A DNA stretch of 41,601 bases from an uncultured Lactobacillus sp. (GCF_947367125.1 NZ_CANBCQ010000023.1:1-41601), one strand, 5' to 3'. Shown: positions 1 to 9,758, counted from the stretch's first letter. Made by a program: numbers and translations. Notes: generated by a model from the letters alone, not told the origin.

Positions 1-3
1 GAA

Positions 4-10
4 CTCCTTT
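4..10 (-). promoter_or_regulatory. Ribosome binding site of a gene lying left of the window
   Basis: Read on the minus strand, positions 10 to 4 give AAAGGAG, a near-perfect Shine-Dalgarno, with only GTTC-like bases left before the window edge. A minus-strand gene probably starts a few bases outside the window. Positions 11-157 hold no open frame or hairpin that I can support. Confidence 0.45.
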
Positions 11-157
11 TTCTAATGTTTAAAGAAATAAATTTAAGGAATCATTCATCCTTACACAAACTATTTTACAGTCTCCTTAGCTTTAAATAGACCATACTTG
101 TATATTAAATACTTTTTATTTGATAACAAATAACTAATATATAGAAAACGAGGACAA

Positions 158-188
158 AAAAAGACGCGATATTAAACTACGTCTTTTT
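158..188 (-). terminator. Rho-independent terminator after the small membrane peptide
   Basis: A 9-bp stem AAAAAGACG / CGTCTTTTT encloses a 13-base loop and is flanked by A and T runs on its two sides, so it could act in both directions. It lies about 28 bases beyond the stop of the small minus-strand gene. Confidence 0.7.
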
Positions 189-215
189 AGAGCTGTTATT
201 AATCTTTAACTTTAT

Positions 216-308
216 TTATTTGGCAATCGCTAAAGCCGTAACGACAAATGCGGCAATCATTGCAACCGTAAAGCCAACAATTCCTAACAATACATTCATT
301 TTAGTCAT
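216..308 (-). CDS. 30-residue hydrophobic membrane peptide, function unknown
   Basis: A short open frame encodes 30 residues: MTKMN, then an almost uninterrupted hydrophobic stretch (LLGIVGFTVAMIAAFVVTAL), ending AIAK. It can form one transmembrane helix with a charged residue near each end. An AGAAGAAG purine run directly before the ATG could bind the ribosome, and a terminator follows the stop. That complete small transcription unit is the main evidence that it is real. I do not recognise the family. Small single-span peptides include type I toxins, membrane-complex subunits and stress peptides, but nothing here points to one of them. It lacks the charged C-terminal tail of Fst-type toxins. 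Confidence 0.6.
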   Translation of the reverse strand: MTKMNVLLGIVGFTVAMIAAFVVTALAIAK

Positions 309-398
309 CTTCTTCTACTTAAATGTTATGTTTCTATATGAGTACATAATTACTATAACATAAAAGAAAAATAGTGACACAACAAAATGTAAGCGTTC

Positions 399-908
399 TT
401 ACTCTTTTAAATCAACAAACGGAGCATGACAGAATTTGGCTAAGTCTTCTGGGTTTAGGAAAACACTGCGTCCAACTTCACCACTGGAAACACCAATTTC
501 AGGATTTCCTTGCATCGAGTCATCCAAATAAATAGGGAATTTTTCCTTGAAGTAAATTCCAATTGGGGTATTAGCACCATGAACATAACCAGTTGTCTTA
601 GCTAATTTCTTTAGTGGCAACATTTCACACTTTTTGTTGCCAGAAACTTTAGCTAGTTTTTTCATGCTCAAATGTTCAGTAATTGGGACAACTCCGACTA
701 AAGGACCGGTTTTATTTCCCTCGCAGACGAGAGTTTTGTAGACTAAATGCTCTTTGTCTTCTAGAATAGAAGTGTCCATTTGTGCAACTCCGCCTTTATC
801 TTCGGAAACTGCAAACTGGGCTTGACGATACTTGATCTTATTTTGGTCTAAAATCTTTTCGACTAATGTTTTTTCAAGTTTGTTCTTTTTATTTTTCTTT
901 TTTGACAT
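399..908 (-). CDS. ybaK: YbaK/EbsC family aminoacyl-tRNA deacylase
   Basis: A 169-residue protein of the YbaK/ProX editing superfamily, whose members hydrolyse mischarged tRNA, typically Cys-tRNA(Pro), in the cytoplasm. Visible family features are KTLVCEG, GVVPITEHLSMKKLAK, the conserved Lys-rich PLKKLAKTTGYVHGANTPIGI segment, and FPIYLD. Length fits the family (about 160). The N-terminus is unusually Lys/Asn rich. A GTG nine bases upstream is in frame, but AAAGGTGAT is placed as a Shine-Dalgarno only for the ATG at 908, so I chose that. It is transcribed divergently from prmA. Substrate specificity cannot be read from sequence. Confidence 0.9.
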   Translation of the reverse strand: MSKKKNKKNKLEKTLVEKILDQNKIKYRQAQFAVSEDKGGVAQMDTSILEDKEHLVYKTLVCEGNKTGPLVGVVPITEHLSMKKLAKVSGNKKCEMLPLKKLAKTTGYVHGANTPIGIYFKEKFPIYLDDSMQGNPEIGVSSGEVGRSVFLNPEDLAKFCHAPFVDLKE

Positions 909-968
909 ATTTATCACCTTTTATCATGATAGCATTATGCCAAGAAAATCCCAAAGGAGATTATATTA

Positions 969-1913
969 ATGAAATTACTAATTATTAAAATTGATACTAG
1001 CCATGAAGTTGAAGACGCTTTGAGTGTCTTTGCTTTAGATAATTTAAATGCACTAGGGGTAGAATCAAGAAACCGTAGTGACTTTGAACAAGCTAGTTGG
1101 TTACATGATTCAACCGTTGTTGAAATGGACGATATCAAGGACTTGCCTAAGGATACCTACTTTTATGCTTATTTTGATGAAGAAGCAGATAAAGATGCTT
1201 TAGTCAAAAAATTTCAGGATAAGCTTAAAGAGTTAAAAGATTATGGCTTAAATGTTGGGGATGCCAAAATCACCACGTCTTATATTCAAGACCAGGATTG
1301 GAATACTGCTTGGCAAAAATATTACCATGTAATCGATTTTTCACGTCACTTGGCAATCGTCCCAGAATGGGAAGACTATAAGCCGGCTTTTAAAGACCAA
1401 CAAATAATTAAATTAGATCCAGGCTTGGCTTTTGGTACAGGCAACCATAAAACAACCAAACTAGCAATGATGGGACTAGAACGAGTAATGGTTAAACCAA
1501 TGAATGTAGTGGATGTTGGTACTGGTTCTGGTATTTTAGCCATTGCTGCTTCTAAGTTAGGTGCAACTGATGTTTTAGCTACCGATATTTCTGATGAATC
1601 AATGACGGCTGCTAAGCAAAATGCTGCCTTAAATAATATTAAAAACATTCATACTCAAAAAACTAGTTTATTAGCTGATGTTAAAGGTAAATTTGATATT
1701 ATCGTAGCTAATATTTTGGCAGAAATTTTACTTGATTTGATTCCTCAAATGGATACCCATTTAAATGATGGTGGTCGAGTTATTTTCTCAGGAATTGATT
1801 ACTTACAATTGCCTAAGATTGAAAAGTCATTAGATGAGAATGGCTTTAAGATTGACTTGACAATGCGTCAAGAACGTTGGGTTGGACTAGTAATTACTAG
1901 AAAAGAAAAATAA
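969..1913 (+). CDS. prmA: Ribosomal protein L11 methyltransferase
   Basis: A 314-residue SAM-dependent methyltransferase that trimethylates ribosomal protein L11 at several positions. The N-terminal third is the substrate-recognition domain. The Rossmann methyltransferase domain follows, with the SAM-binding VGTGSG at 183-188 and the catalytic-loop VANILAEI (Asn248). The IQDQDWNTAWQKYY and DPGLAFGTGNHKTT segments are diagnostic of PrmA. Length matches the family. AAAGGAGAT lies just upstream of the ATG. It heads a rightward group continuing through rel and dtd, a common arrangement in lactobacilli. Confidence 0.96.
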   Translation: MKLLIIKIDTSHEVEDALSVFALDNLNALGVESRNRSDFEQASWLHDSTVVEMDDIKDLPKDTYFYAYFDEEADKDALVKKFQDKLKELKDYGLNVGDAKITTSYIQDQDWNTAWQKYYHVIDFSRHLAIVPEWEDYKPAFKDQQIIKLDPGLAFGTGNHKTTKLAMMGLERVMVKPMNVVDVGTGSGILAIAASKLGATDVLATDISDESMTAAKQNAALNNIKNIHTQKTSLLADVKGKFDIIVANILAEILLDLIPQMDTHLNDGGRVIFSGIDYLQLPKIEKSLDENGFKIDLTMRQERWVGLVITRKEK

Positions 1914-1916
1914 ATA

Positions 1917-1925
1917 TGGTAGAAT
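1917..1925 (+). promoter_or_regulatory. Extended -10 promoter candidate before the small membrane gene and rel
   Basis: TGGTAGAAT matches the TGnTATAAT extended -10 pattern with one mismatch and lies 42 bases before the next start codon. No good -35 box is seen at 16-18 bases, which is usual for extended -10 promoters. It would let rel be transcribed independently of prmA. Confidence 0.4.
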
Positions 1926-1967
1926 ATTGTCAATTAAATTAAACTTTGATGAGAGGCTCGATTTTTG

Positions 1968-2330
1968 ATGAAAAAAGTAGGAGATAAAATTAAAGCAGTT
2001 CCAATAATTAAGAAGCTGAATTCTCATCCTTGGATGCCACTTGTCTGGTGGAGTATTTTAGTTGTAGCTTTACCGTATATTTTTAGTTTATGTCGGATAC
2101 TAATAGTGTGGCGTGAAGCAATATTATTTTTTATTCTTAATAGTATTATTGCTTATCACTTAGGCATTCTAATTAACAAGCTTAATTTATCTAAGTGGTG
2201 GGTTCTTTTAATGCCTGTGCTTTTCTGCTTAGCAGTGCTACCGCATTTTGCTTTGTATAATTTAATGTTTGGTTTAATTTATTTAATAATTGAAACTTTC
2301 GGTTTGATAAATAAAAACGTTTACCGCTAG
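1968..2330 (+). CDS. Small multi-pass membrane protein, function unknown
   Basis: A 120-residue protein with a basic N-terminus (MKKVGDKIKAVPIIKK) and about four hydrophobic segments, around residues 28-45, 49-68, 75-93 and 95-112, so an integral membrane protein is likely. I chose the ATG at 1968 over an in-frame TTG three bases upstream because GAGAGG at 1951-1956 is better spaced for it. The stop is 14 bases before the Rel start, suggesting co-transcription. I do not recognise the family, and neither membrane topology nor context gives a function. Confidence 0.75.
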   Translation: MKKVGDKIKAVPIIKKLNSHPWMPLVWWSILVVALPYIFSLCRILIVWREAILFFILNSIIAYHLGILINKLNLSKWWVLLMPVLFCLAVLPHFALYNLMFGLIYLIIETFGLINKNVYR

Positions 2331-2344
2331 AAGGGATGACCATA

Positions 2345-4585
2345 ATGTCCAAATACATTGAAATGACGCATGATCAGGTAATTGATACCTGTAAAAAGTA
2401 TATGAATAATGATCAAGTTGCTTTTGTTGAAAAGGCATATGAATTTGCTAATAAAGCTCATGCTGGACAAAAACGTGCATCCGGTCAGCCTTATATTATT
2501 CATCCGACGCAAGTAGCGGGAACTTTAGCAACTTTAGGGTTAGATCCTGATACAGTTGCGGCTGGTTTTTTACATGATACTGTAGAAGATACGCCAGTTA
2601 CTAATGACGAATTAAAAGAAAAATTCGGCGAAGATGTTGCTTTTATTGTTGATGGTGTAACTAAGTTAAATAAATATGAATATAAATCCCATCAAGAATT
2701 TTTGGCTGAAAATCACCGTAAGATGTTAATTGCTATGGCTAAGGACTTACGCGTAATTATGGTTAAGTTAGCCGATCGTTTGCATAACATGCATACTTTG
2801 CAGCACTTACGGCCAGACAAGCAACGGCGAATTGCATCAGAAACGATGGATATTTATGCTCCATTAGCTGATCGGTTAGGTATCGGAACCATTAAGTGGG
2901 AATTAGAGGATATGTCGTTCCATTATCTTAATCCAGAGGCATATTATCGTATTGTTAACTTAATGGACGTGAAGCGGAGTCAACGCGAAAAGTATATTGC
3001 TGACACGATCAAAACATTGAAGGAAACTTTGGATGAATTAGGCATTAAGTACGAGATTTACGGTCGACCAAAGCACATTTACTCAATTTACAAAAAGATG
3101 GTTAATAAGCATAAAGATTTTGATGAGATTTATGACTTATTAGCTGTGCGGGTAATTGTTAAAAATGTACGTGATTGTTATGCTGTGTTGGGTGCAGTTC
3201 ATACGGAATGGAAGCCAATGCCAGGACGGTTTAAAGACTATATAGCGATGCCCAAGGTTAATGGCTATCAATCACTTCATACTACTATCATTGGCCCAGG
3301 TGGACGTCCGCTTGAAATTCAGATTAGAACTGAGCAGATGCATGAAGTTGCTGAATATGGTGTGGCTGCTCACTGGGCATATAAACGTGGGAACTTTACC
3401 GGTGTTGAACAAAGTACTTCTGGCGAAAAGCTAGATATGGTGCGGGAAATCCTTGAATTAAAGGATGAAACTAAAGACGCTGGCGAATTCATGAAGTCTG
3501 TTAAAAGTGATATTTTTTCAGATCGAGTTTATGTTTTTACTCCGAAAGGCGAAGTATATGAATTACCTAAGGGTTCAGTAACTTTAGATTTTGCATATGC
3601 AATTCATACTCAAGTAGGTAGCCATGCCGTTGGTGCTAAGGTCAATAATAAATTAGTGCCGCTAGATTATAAATTGCGTAATGGTGATGTGATTGAAATC
3701 ATGACGCAAGCTAATGCCACGCCTTCACGTGATTGGGTGGATATGGTGAAGACCTCAAGAGCACGCAACAAGATTAGGCGTTACTTTAGAAGTCAAGACC
3801 GAGAAGAAAGTATCCAACATGGCGAACAGTTAATTGCTGATATGCTACGTAATGAAAATCTTTCACCTAAAGAGTTCATGGCAAAAGAACCAATTGAAAA
3901 ATTATTGGAGCATTTCAACTACCATACTGCGGAAGAACTATATGCCGCAGTGGGCTTTGGTGACCTTTCTGCTCAAGCCGTAGTCAACCGTTTAACTGTT
4001 GATTTGCGTCGCGAAGAAGAGAATCAAAAGCAAAAAGAACTTGAAGAAAAAATTCTCAATTCAGGTCAACAAGCAGTTCAGGAAGAACAACCGAAGAAGA
4101 ACTCCAATACTGCAATGAAGGTTAAACATAAAAATGGCGTCATGATTCAAGGCGTTAGTGACTTAATGCTTCATTTGGCTAAGTGTTGTAATCCGGTTCC
4201 TGGTGACAAGATCATTGGCTATGTAACAAAAGGCCGTGGTGTAACTATTCACCGAGCAGATTGCCGCAATATTACTAAAGAAGCTGAAGAACAAGGTCGT
4301 TTAATCGATGTTGAATGGGAAAATGTTGAAGAAAACAGCGTTCAATCATTCAATGCAAATATTGAAGTCTTTGGCTATAATCGTTCTAACTTGCTTAGTG
4401 ACGTTATTAATAAATTAAATTCACTTACTAAAAATATTAATAATATCTCTGGTAAAGTAAATGAAGATAATATTGCTCATATGTATGTAACTGTTGCTGT
4501 TAAAAATGCAGATCAATTGGATGAAATTTTAAGCAAGTTGCGTGATATCCCAGATGTATATGAAACTAAGAGGTCAGATAATTAA
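2345..4585 (+). CDS. rel: Bifunctional (p)ppGpp synthetase/hydrolase Rel
   Basis: A 746-residue long RSH protein controlling the stringent response. Order of domains: HD hydrolase with the His77-Asp78 pair in LHDTVEDT; synthetase with [13 protein letters not shown] and RFKD at 295-298; TGS near 390-450; a conserved-Cys region (KCCNPVPGD, then HRADC) near 615-645; C-terminal ACT domain. An intact HD motif together with RFKD, rather than the EXDD of monofunctional RelA, indicates both synthesis and hydrolysis. Of two possible ATGs (2336, 2345) the second is spaced correctly from AGAAGGG. It overlaps dtd by one base. Confidence 0.96.
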   Translation: MSKYIEMTHDQVIDTCKKYMNNDQVAFVEKAYEFANKAHAGQKRASGQPYIIHPTQVAGTLATLGLDPDTVAAGFLHDTVEDTPVTNDELKEKFGEDVAFIVDGVTKLNKYEYKSHQEFLAENHRKMLIAMAKDLRVIMVKLADRLHNMHTLQHLRPDKQRRIASETMDIYAPLADRLGIGTIKWELEDMSFHYLNPEAYYRIVNLMDVKRSQREKYIADTIKTLKETLDELGIKYEIYGRPKHIYSIYKKMVNKHKDFDEIYDLLAVRVIVKNVRDCYAVLGAVHTEWKPMPGRFKDYIAMPKVNGYQSLHTTIIGPGGRPLEIQIRTEQMHEVAEYGVAAHWAYKRGNFTGVEQSTSGEKLDMVREILELKDETKDAGEFMKSVKSDIFSDRVYVFTPKGEVYELPKGSVTLDFAYAIHTQVGSHAVGAKVNNKLVPLDYKLRNGDVIEIMTQANATPSRDWVDMVKTSRARNKIRRYFRSQDREESIQHGEQLIADMLRNENLSPKEFMAKEPIEKLLEHFNYHTAEELYAAVGFGDLSAQAVVNRLTVDLRREEENQKQKELEEKILNSGQQAVQEEQPKKNSNTAMKVKHKNGVMIQGVSDLMLHLAKCCNPVPGDKIIGYVTKGRGVTIHRADCRNITKEAEEQGRLIDVEWENVEENSVQSFNANIEVFGYNRSNLLSDVINKLNSLTKNINNISGKVNEDNIAHMYVTVAVKNADQLDEILSKLRDIPDVYETKRSDN

Positions 4586-5022
4586 TGCGTGTTGTAATTC
4601 AGAGAGTAAATCATGCTCAAGTAAATATTGCTGGCAAAACGGTTGGCAAAATTGGTAAAGGCTTTTTATTATTAGTTGGCATTAAAGACGGGGATGAATT
4701 GCCAGTAGTCAAGAAAGCAGCTGCTAAAATTGCTAAGATGCGAATTTTTGAAGATGAAGCCGGCAAAACTAATTTATCTCTAAAAGATGTACAAGGCGAG
4801 ATTTTAAGTGTTAGTCAATTTACTTTGTTGGCTAATACCAAAAAAGGCAATCGGCCTAGTTTTGTTGAGGCAATGCGTCCACCTAAGTCGAAAGAACTAT
4901 GGGAAGACTTTAATCAAGAATTAGAAAATGATGGCTTTCATGTAGAGACTGGTGAATTTGGAGCTGATATGCAAGTTAGCCTAGAAAATGATGGTCCATT
5001 TACAATTGTGTTGGATCTTTAA
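4585..5022 (+). CDS. dtd: D-aminoacyl-tRNA deacylase
   Basis: A 145-residue Dtd protein that removes D-amino acids from tRNA, proofreading chirality in the cytoplasm. The two signature motifs are present: SVSQFTLLA near residue 77 and GNRPSF near residue 90 (the Gly-cisPro-type motif). Length is typical. The ATG shares its A with the last base of the Rel stop codon, so translational coupling is likely; AGAGGT lies at the end of rel. The rel-dtd pair is conserved widely in Firmicutes. Confidence 0.96.
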   Translation: MRVVIQRVNHAQVNIAGKTVGKIGKGFLLLVGIKDGDELPVVKKAAAKIAKMRIFEDEAGKTNLSLKDVQGEILSVSQFTLLANTKKGNRPSFVEAMRPPKSKELWEDFNQELENDGFHVETGEFGADMQVSLENDGPFTIVLDL

Positions 5023-5041
5023 TAAAAATAATTTTCAAAGG

Positions 5042-5068
5042 TTGACAATGGCTTAAGAAAAATATAAG
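5042..5068 (+). promoter_or_regulatory. Promoter of the T-box hisS-aspS operon
   Basis: A perfect TTGACA (5042-5047) is followed after 15 bases by TATAAG (5063-5068); shifting two bases gives TAAGCT at 17 bases. It sits just upstream of the first base-paired element of the T-box leader, where the promoter is expected. Confidence 0.6.
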
Positions 5069-5078
5069 CTAAGAAAGA

Positions 5079-5280
5079 ATTATCGATGACAAAGAATGTA
5101 GATTAGCAATGATCTATTTAAAGAGACTGCTCATTGTGGTGAAAGAGCAGATAGATCGCGGTCTGTGACACCTTTAACAGATAATGGATCGTCTGGCGAG
5201 CGTTAATCGCAGCAAACCAAAAGGTGGTACCGTGCTAATTTATGCGCCCTTGATTCAGTTCAAGGGCGCTTTTTATTTTT
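5079..5280 (+). promoter_or_regulatory. T-box riboswitch leader of hisS-aspS
   Basis: A T-box leader that senses uncharged tRNA and controls transcription of hisS-aspS by antitermination. Stem I can be drawn: base pairing of ATTATC (5079-5084) with GATAAT (5180-5185), a middle helix GATCTAT / ATAGATC, and an apical CTGCTC / GAGCAG helix. The specifier side of the internal loop reads GUGACACC, with GAC at 5167-5169 and CAC at 5169-5171. The T-box sequence AAGGTGGTACCGTG is at 5221-5234, and its GGTG bulge pairs with the tRNA acceptor end. The terminator follows. Which codon is used, Asp or His, is not settled by sequence alone. Confidence 0.93.
5244..5280 (+). terminator. T-box regulated intrinsic terminator
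   Basis: A perfect 9-bp stem GCGCCCTTG / CAAGGGCGC with an 8-base loop, followed by TTTTTATTTTT. It is the off-state structure of the T-box leader. Confidence 0.92.
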
Positions 5281-5314
5281 AATAAGTTATCAAAGAATAA
5301 AAAAGGGTGATTAA

Positions 5315-6601
5315 ATGAGAGTTCAAAAACCTAAAGGAACAGTTGATATTTTGCCTGATCAATCAGGTTCTTGGCAAAAAGTTGAAGAAACTGCAAGAAA
5401 TTTCTTCAATCGAGCAAACTATCGTGAAATTCGCACGCCAAGTTTTGAAAATTATGAAATTTTTGCACGTTCAAGTGGTGATAGTTCAGAAATTGTTGAA
5501 AAGCAAATGTACGATTTCGACGATAAAGGTGGACGCCATATTGCGCTTCGTCCAGAAGGAACAGCGGGTGTAGTACGTGCTTATGTAGAAGATAAGATGT
5601 ATGCTCCAGAAGTTGTAAAGCCGTTCAATGTCTTTTATATGGAATCAACTTTTAGATATGAAAGACCTCAAGCTGGTCGACAACGTGAATTCCACCAAAT
5701 CGGGGTAGAAAGCTTCGGTTCAAGCAATCCATTAAGTGATGTACAAACAATCATGATGGGGCATGACTTATTAGGTGAGTTAGGCGTTAAAAACTATCAA
5801 TTGCACATTAATACTTTGGGTAATGAACAAGTACGCCAAGACTATCACGATGCTTTAGTTAACTACTTTACGCCACTTAAAGATGAATTATCAGAAGATT
5901 CACAAAGAAGATTGCGTGATAATCCATTACGTATTTTGGATTCTAAAGATGATCGTGATAAGAAGTTTTTACCAAATGCACCTAAGATTCGTGAATTCTT
6001 AGATGATGATTCAAAAGCTAACTTTGAAGCAATTTTGAAGATGCTTGACCAACTTGGAATTGATTACGTAATTGATGATGATCTTGTCCGTGGCCTTGAT
6101 TATTACACAGGTATTATCTTTGAATTTATGGTTGAAGATAAGAGTTTGTGGGAAAGTGCTACTACTATTCTTGGTGGTGGTAGATATGATCACCTAGTAG
6201 AAGAATTTAATGGTCCTGCTACTCCAGCTGTTGGATTTGGTATTGGTGAAGAAAGATTAATGCTAGTTTTGGAAAAGCAAAATCCTGCTTTATTTGAAAA
6301 ACGTGGCATTGACTTCTTTATTACTAACATTGGTGAAGGTACTGCTCAAAAAGCAATTGAAATTGCTAGAAGTTTACGTAATCAAGGCTTTGAAGCGGAC
6401 TTTGATGTTAACCAAAAGAAGTTAAAGAATCAGTTCAAGAAGGCAGACCGTGAAGATGCTAAGTACGTTATTACTTTAGGTGCAAAAGAACTTGCCGATG
6501 GTGTTTTAAACATTAAGCGTTTAGCTGATGGTAAGACTATTGATTTAAGTTTGGAAGACCTTAATGATATGAGTAAAGTAATGAAAGAGTTAAAGGATTA
6601 A
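5315..6601 (+). CDS. hisS: Histidyl-tRNA synthetase
   Basis: A 428-residue class II synthetase that charges tRNA(His). Motif 2 region [10 protein letters not shown] begins at residue 79. The histidine-specific GLDYYTG is at 260-266, followed by GGGRYD, and the C-terminal anticodon-binding domain follows from about residue 330. Length is normal for bacterial HisRS. AAGGGTGA is placed 6-7 bases before the ATG. It is the first gene after the T-box and is two bases from aspS, forming the common hisS-aspS operon of Firmicutes. Confidence 0.97.
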   Translation: MRVQKPKGTVDILPDQSGSWQKVEETARNFFNRANYREIRTPSFENYEIFARSSGDSSEIVEKQMYDFDDKGGRHIALRPEGTAGVVRAYVEDKMYAPEVVKPFNVFYMESTFRYERPQAGRQREFHQIGVESFGSSNPLSDVQTIMMGHDLLGELGVKNYQLHINTLGNEQVRQDYHDALVNYFTPLKDELSEDSQRRLRDNPLRILDSKDDRDKKFLPNAPKIREFLDDDSKANFEAILKMLDQLGIDYVIDDDLVRGLDYYTGIIFEFMVEDKSLWESATTILGGGRYDHLVEEFNGPATPAVGFGIGEERLMLVLEKQNPALFEKRGIDFFITNIGEGTAQKAIEIARSLRNQGFEADFDVNQKKLKNQFKKADREDAKYVITLGAKELADGVLNIKRLADGKTIDLSLEDLNDMSKVMKELKD

Positions 6602-6603
6602 CA

Positions 6604-8457
6604 ATGGAAAAAATTGAAAAAAGAACAGATTATTGTGGTAATATCACCGAAAAGTACATTGGTGAAGATGTAAACCTCTATGGTTGGGTACAACGTGTAC
6701 GTAACTTGGGTAACTTGGTGTTTATCGATTTGCGTGACCGTGAAGGTATTGTACAAATCGTAGTTAATAAAGATTCCGGTAAAGAATTAATGGATATTGC
6801 CAACTCCCTCGGTAATGAATACGTTATTCAAGTTAAGGGTAAAGTTGTTAAGCGTTCAGAAGTTAACCCTGATATGAAGACTGGTCAAGTTGAAGTTGAT
6901 GCAACTGAGATCACTATTTTGAATAAGGCCAAGAATCCACCATTTGAAATCAAGAATGATGTAGAAATTTCAGAACAAACCAGATTAAAGTATCGTTACC
7001 TTGACTTGCGTCGTCCGGAATTGCAACAAGCAATTATCTTACGTTCAAAGATTTTGCGTGCAACTCATGAATTCTTTGATGAAAATGGTTTTATTGATAT
7101 TGAAACGCCAATCCTAGGTAAGTCATCTCCTGAAGGTGCACGTGACTACTTAGTACCTTCTAGAATTTACCCAGGTAGTTTCTACGCTTTGCCACAATCA
7201 CCACAATTGTTTAAGCAATTATTAATGGGTGCTGGTTTTGACAAATACTATCAATTAGCTCGTTGTTTCCGTGATGAAGACCTTCGTGGTGACCGTCAAC
7301 CTGAATTTACTCAGATTGATATGGAAATGTCATTTGCTGATGAAGAAACGATTCAAAGCTACACTGAAGGTCTTTTGAAGAAGATTATGAAGGATGTTAA
7401 GGAAATCGACCTTAAGACACCAATCAAGCGAATTACTTGGACTGATTCCATGAATAAATACGGTTGTGACAAGCCAGATACTCGTTATGGTATGTTGATT
7501 CATGACTTAAGTCCAATCTTTAAGGACAGCGACTTCAAGGTGTTCTCAGGTGCAATTGCTGATGGCGGTTTTGTTAAAGGAATTGCCGTTAAAAATGGTG
7601 CTAAAGAATACTCACGCAAGAAAATTGATAAAAAGGCTGACTTTATCAAACGCTTCCACGCTAAGGGCTTAGCTTGGGTTAAGTTTGAAGATGGCGAATT
7701 CTCAGGTCCTGTAGCACGCTTTTTAACTGATGAAAACAAAGAAGCTTTGAAGAAGGAATTCGATCTTGAAGGCGGCGAATTAGTTGTATTTGTAGCTGAC
7801 AAGTGGAAGGTCTGCTGTGATTCTCTTGACCACCTTCGTCGTGAATTTGCTAAAGAAACTGGCATTATTCCTAAGGGCGTATATGACTTTGTATGGGTTG
7901 TTGATTGGCCATTGTTTGAATATGATGAAGGTCTTGGTCGCTGGGTAGCTGCTCACCACCCATTTACTATGCCAGATGATGAAGGCGTTAAGCTTTTAAC
8001 TACTGATCCACATAAGGCTCATGCTCGTAGTTACGACATCGTTATGAACGGTGATGAAATGGGTGGTGGTTCAATTCGTATTCATAAGCGTTCAATTCAA
8101 GAGAATATGTTTAAGGCTCTTGGCTTTACTAAGAAACGTGCTTATGAACAATTTGGCTACTTGATGGATGCCTTAGACATGGGCTTCCCACCACATGCAG
8201 GTTTAGCTATTGGTCTTGATCGATTTGCAATGATGCTTGCTGATAAGGATAATATTCGTGACGTTACTGCATTCCCTAAGAATGCTTCTGCTTCAGAACC
8301 AATGATGCATGCTCCAGCTCCAGTAGCTGACCAGCAACTTAATGATTTGGGGATTGAAGTTGAAGAAAAATACCAAGATAGTGTAAAAGCAACTGAAGAG
8401 CGTCTTGAAAAGATGGCCGCTGAAGATGCTGCAGAAAATTCAACTTGGGATAAGTAA
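6604..8457 (+). CDS. aspS: Aspartyl-tRNA synthetase
   Basis: A 617-residue bacterial-type class IIb AspRS. An N-terminal OB-fold anticodon-binding domain ([20 protein letters not shown], near 26-45) is followed by the catalytic core with [14 protein letters not shown], motif 2 [13 protein letters not shown] (from 222) and motif 3 GLAIGLDRF (533-541). A GAD insertion domain lies between motifs 2 and 3. AAAGGATT near the end of hisS serves as Shine-Dalgarno. Whether it is discriminating for tRNA(Asp), or also charges tRNA(Asn), cannot be decided here. Confidence 0.97.
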   Translation: MEKIEKRTDYCGNITEKYIGEDVNLYGWVQRVRNLGNLVFIDLRDREGIVQIVVNKDSGKELMDIANSLGNEYVIQVKGKVVKRSEVNPDMKTGQVEVDATEITILNKAKNPPFEIKNDVEISEQTRLKYRYLDLRRPELQQAIILRSKILRATHEFFDENGFIDIETPILGKSSPEGARDYLVPSRIYPGSFYALPQSPQLFKQLLMGAGFDKYYQLARCFRDEDLRGDRQPEFTQIDMEMSFADEETIQSYTEGLLKKIMKDVKEIDLKTPIKRITWTDSMNKYGCDKPDTRYGMLIHDLSPIFKDSDFKVFSGAIADGGFVKGIAVKNGAKEYSRKKIDKKADFIKRFHAKGLAWVKFEDGEFSGPVARFLTDENKEALKKEFDLEGGELVVFVADKWKVCCDSLDHLRREFAKETGIIPKGVYDFVWVVDWPLFEYDEGLGRWVAAHHPFTMPDDEGVKLLTTDPHKAHARSYDIVMNGDEMGGGSIRIHKRSIQENMFKALGFTKKRAYEQFGYLMDALDMGFPPHAGLAIGLDRFAMMLADKDNIRDVTAFPKNASASEPMMHAPAPVADQQLNDLGIEVEEKYQDSVKATEERLEKMAAEDAAENSTWDK

Positions 8458-8467
8458 TTAATCGCAT

Positions 8468-8505
8468 AAAAATAAGAGATCTCTCAAATGAGACCTCTTA
8501 TTTTT
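8468..8505. terminator. Bidirectional terminator between aspS and the aminotransferase
   Basis: AAAAATAAGAG...TCTC and GAGA...CTCTTATTTTT form a long stem with one mismatch and a short loop, with A and T runs on both sides. It separates the convergent aspS and aminotransferase genes and can serve both. Confidence 0.85.
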
Positions 8506-8515
8506 GTGATTAAAT

Positions 8516-9700
8516 TTATAAATTGTTAACAAAATTACTAATCCGATGTAAGCTTTCTTTTAGCTGTTCAGTTGATGAAGCATAGGAAAGACGTACGTAA
8601 CCTTCACCGCCTTTACCAAAGTAGCGACCAGGAGTAACGCCGACCTTAGCTTTTTGAGCTAATTCAAAAGCAAACTGCTCATCATCTGTACCGTATTTTT
8701 CAGGAATTTTGGCAAAGATATAAAAAGCTCCCTGTGGTGTAGCCATTTCAAAACCTAATTTTTCCAAACCGGATTGCATAAAGGTAAGGCGTGCTTCGTA
8801 AATTTTACGCGCTTCTTTAGGATCATTTTGCCCATTGTTTAATGCTTCTACAGCAGCAATTTGGACGTTATCAGTAACTGAAGTTACTAAGAAAGAGTTA
8901 ATTTTGCGGATACTCTTCATGATTTGCTTAGGTGCAGCAATATAGCCTAAGCGCCAACCAGTCATAGCATACGCTTTAGATAAACCGGAAATCAAAATAT
9001 TTCTATTAGGAATATATTCAGAAAGTGAGTGGTGTTGAGCCTTGCCGTAAACAAGTTCTGCATAAATTTCATCAGTTACAGAAAAGATCTTGTATTCTTT
9101 AATAACTTCAGCTAATGCTTTAAGTGTATCAGCAGGGTAAACACGTCCAGTTGGATTAGAAGGATCAGTTAGAATAATGGCCTTTGCCCCTTTTCCGCGG
9201 CCATTAAGAACATGGCGCAAATGCTCTGGCGTTAAAATAAAACCATCTTTTTTAGTATCAACCTGAACTGGGATAGCACCGGTCATTTTAATTAGTTGGA
9301 AGTATAGTGCCCAAACTGGAGTTGGTACCAAAATCTTATCTCCAGGATTGAGTAAGGTCATAAAGATATCGTTCAAAGCTCCCGTAGCACCAACAGTGAC
9401 ACAAATTTCGCTAGTAGGGTCGTAATGAACATTAATTGAACGCTCAAGGTAGTTACTAATTGCTTCGAGTAACTCAGGCTTACCAGCTTGAGGAGCATAG
9501 TGAGAATCATTAGCTTGAATGTCACGGATTGCGGCTTCTTTAACATGATCAGGGGTAGCCAAATCGGGTTCACCAATGGTTAATTTAATAATACCAGGGA
9601 TATTTGATACCTTTTGATCGAAAGCACGAATCTTAGAGGCAGTTAAATTATTTAGTCTTTCATTAATAATTGAGGATAAATCACTAGATAAATTTGGCAT
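8516..9700 (-). CDS. Class I/II PLP-dependent aminotransferase (aspartate/aromatic type)
   Basis: A 394-residue fold-type I aminotransferase. The PLP lysine is Lys242 in SGLSKAYAMTGWRLGY. LTDPSNPTGRVYP carries the Asn that contacts the cofactor, VTDEIYAELVYG the Asp that pairs with the pyridine nitrogen, and YVRLSYASS the substrate-carboxylate Arg. This matches the AspC/PatA group acting on Asp, aromatic amino acids or N-acetyl-diaminopimelate. Exact substrate is not readable. AAAGGAAC precedes the ATG. It is transcribed alone, from the promoter at 9730-9758. Confidence 0.92.
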   Translation of the reverse strand: MPNLSSDLSSIINERLNNLTASKIRAFDQKVSNIPGIIKLTIGEPDLATPDHVKEAAIRDIQANDSHYAPQAGKPELLEAISNYLERSINVHYDPTSEICVTVGATGALNDIFMTLLNPGDKILVPTPVWALYFQLIKMTGAIPVQVDTKKDGFILTPEHLRHVLNGRGKGAKAIILTDPSNPTGRVYPADTLKALAEVIKEYKIFSVTDEIYAELVYGKAQHHSLSEYIPNRNILISGLSKAYAMTGWRLGYIAAPKQIMKSIRKINSFLVTSVTDNVQIAAVEALNNGQNDPKEARKIYEARLTFMQSGLEKLGFEMATPQGAFYIFAKIPEKYGTDDEQFAFELAQKAKVGVTPGRYFGKGGEGYVRLSYASSTEQLKESLHRISNFVNNL

Positions 9701-9729
9701 ATATAAAGTTCCTTTCTGTATTACATAAA

Positions 9730-9758
9730 TTTTAAATTACCTGTTGCTAGAAAACAAC
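9730..9758 (-). promoter_or_regulatory. Promoter of the aminotransferase gene
   Basis: On the minus strand TTGTTT (9758-9753) is followed after 17 bases by TAAAAT (9735-9730), about 30 bases before the start codon. The -10 has one mismatch; the -35 is weaker. Confidence 0.5.

Noticed and set aside
1887-1900. 14-base perfect palindrome CTAGTAATTACTAG
   Set aside because: It lies inside the coding end of prmA (LVIT), and an AT-rich palindrome of this length is not remarkable; nothing suggests an operator.
9373-9576. Long alternative frames antisense to or overlapping real genes (this one and others, such as 1376-1648, 7500-7865, 33610-33963)
   Set aside because: They lie entirely within well-recognised genes, lack ribosome-binding sites and have composition expected of out-of-frame translation.
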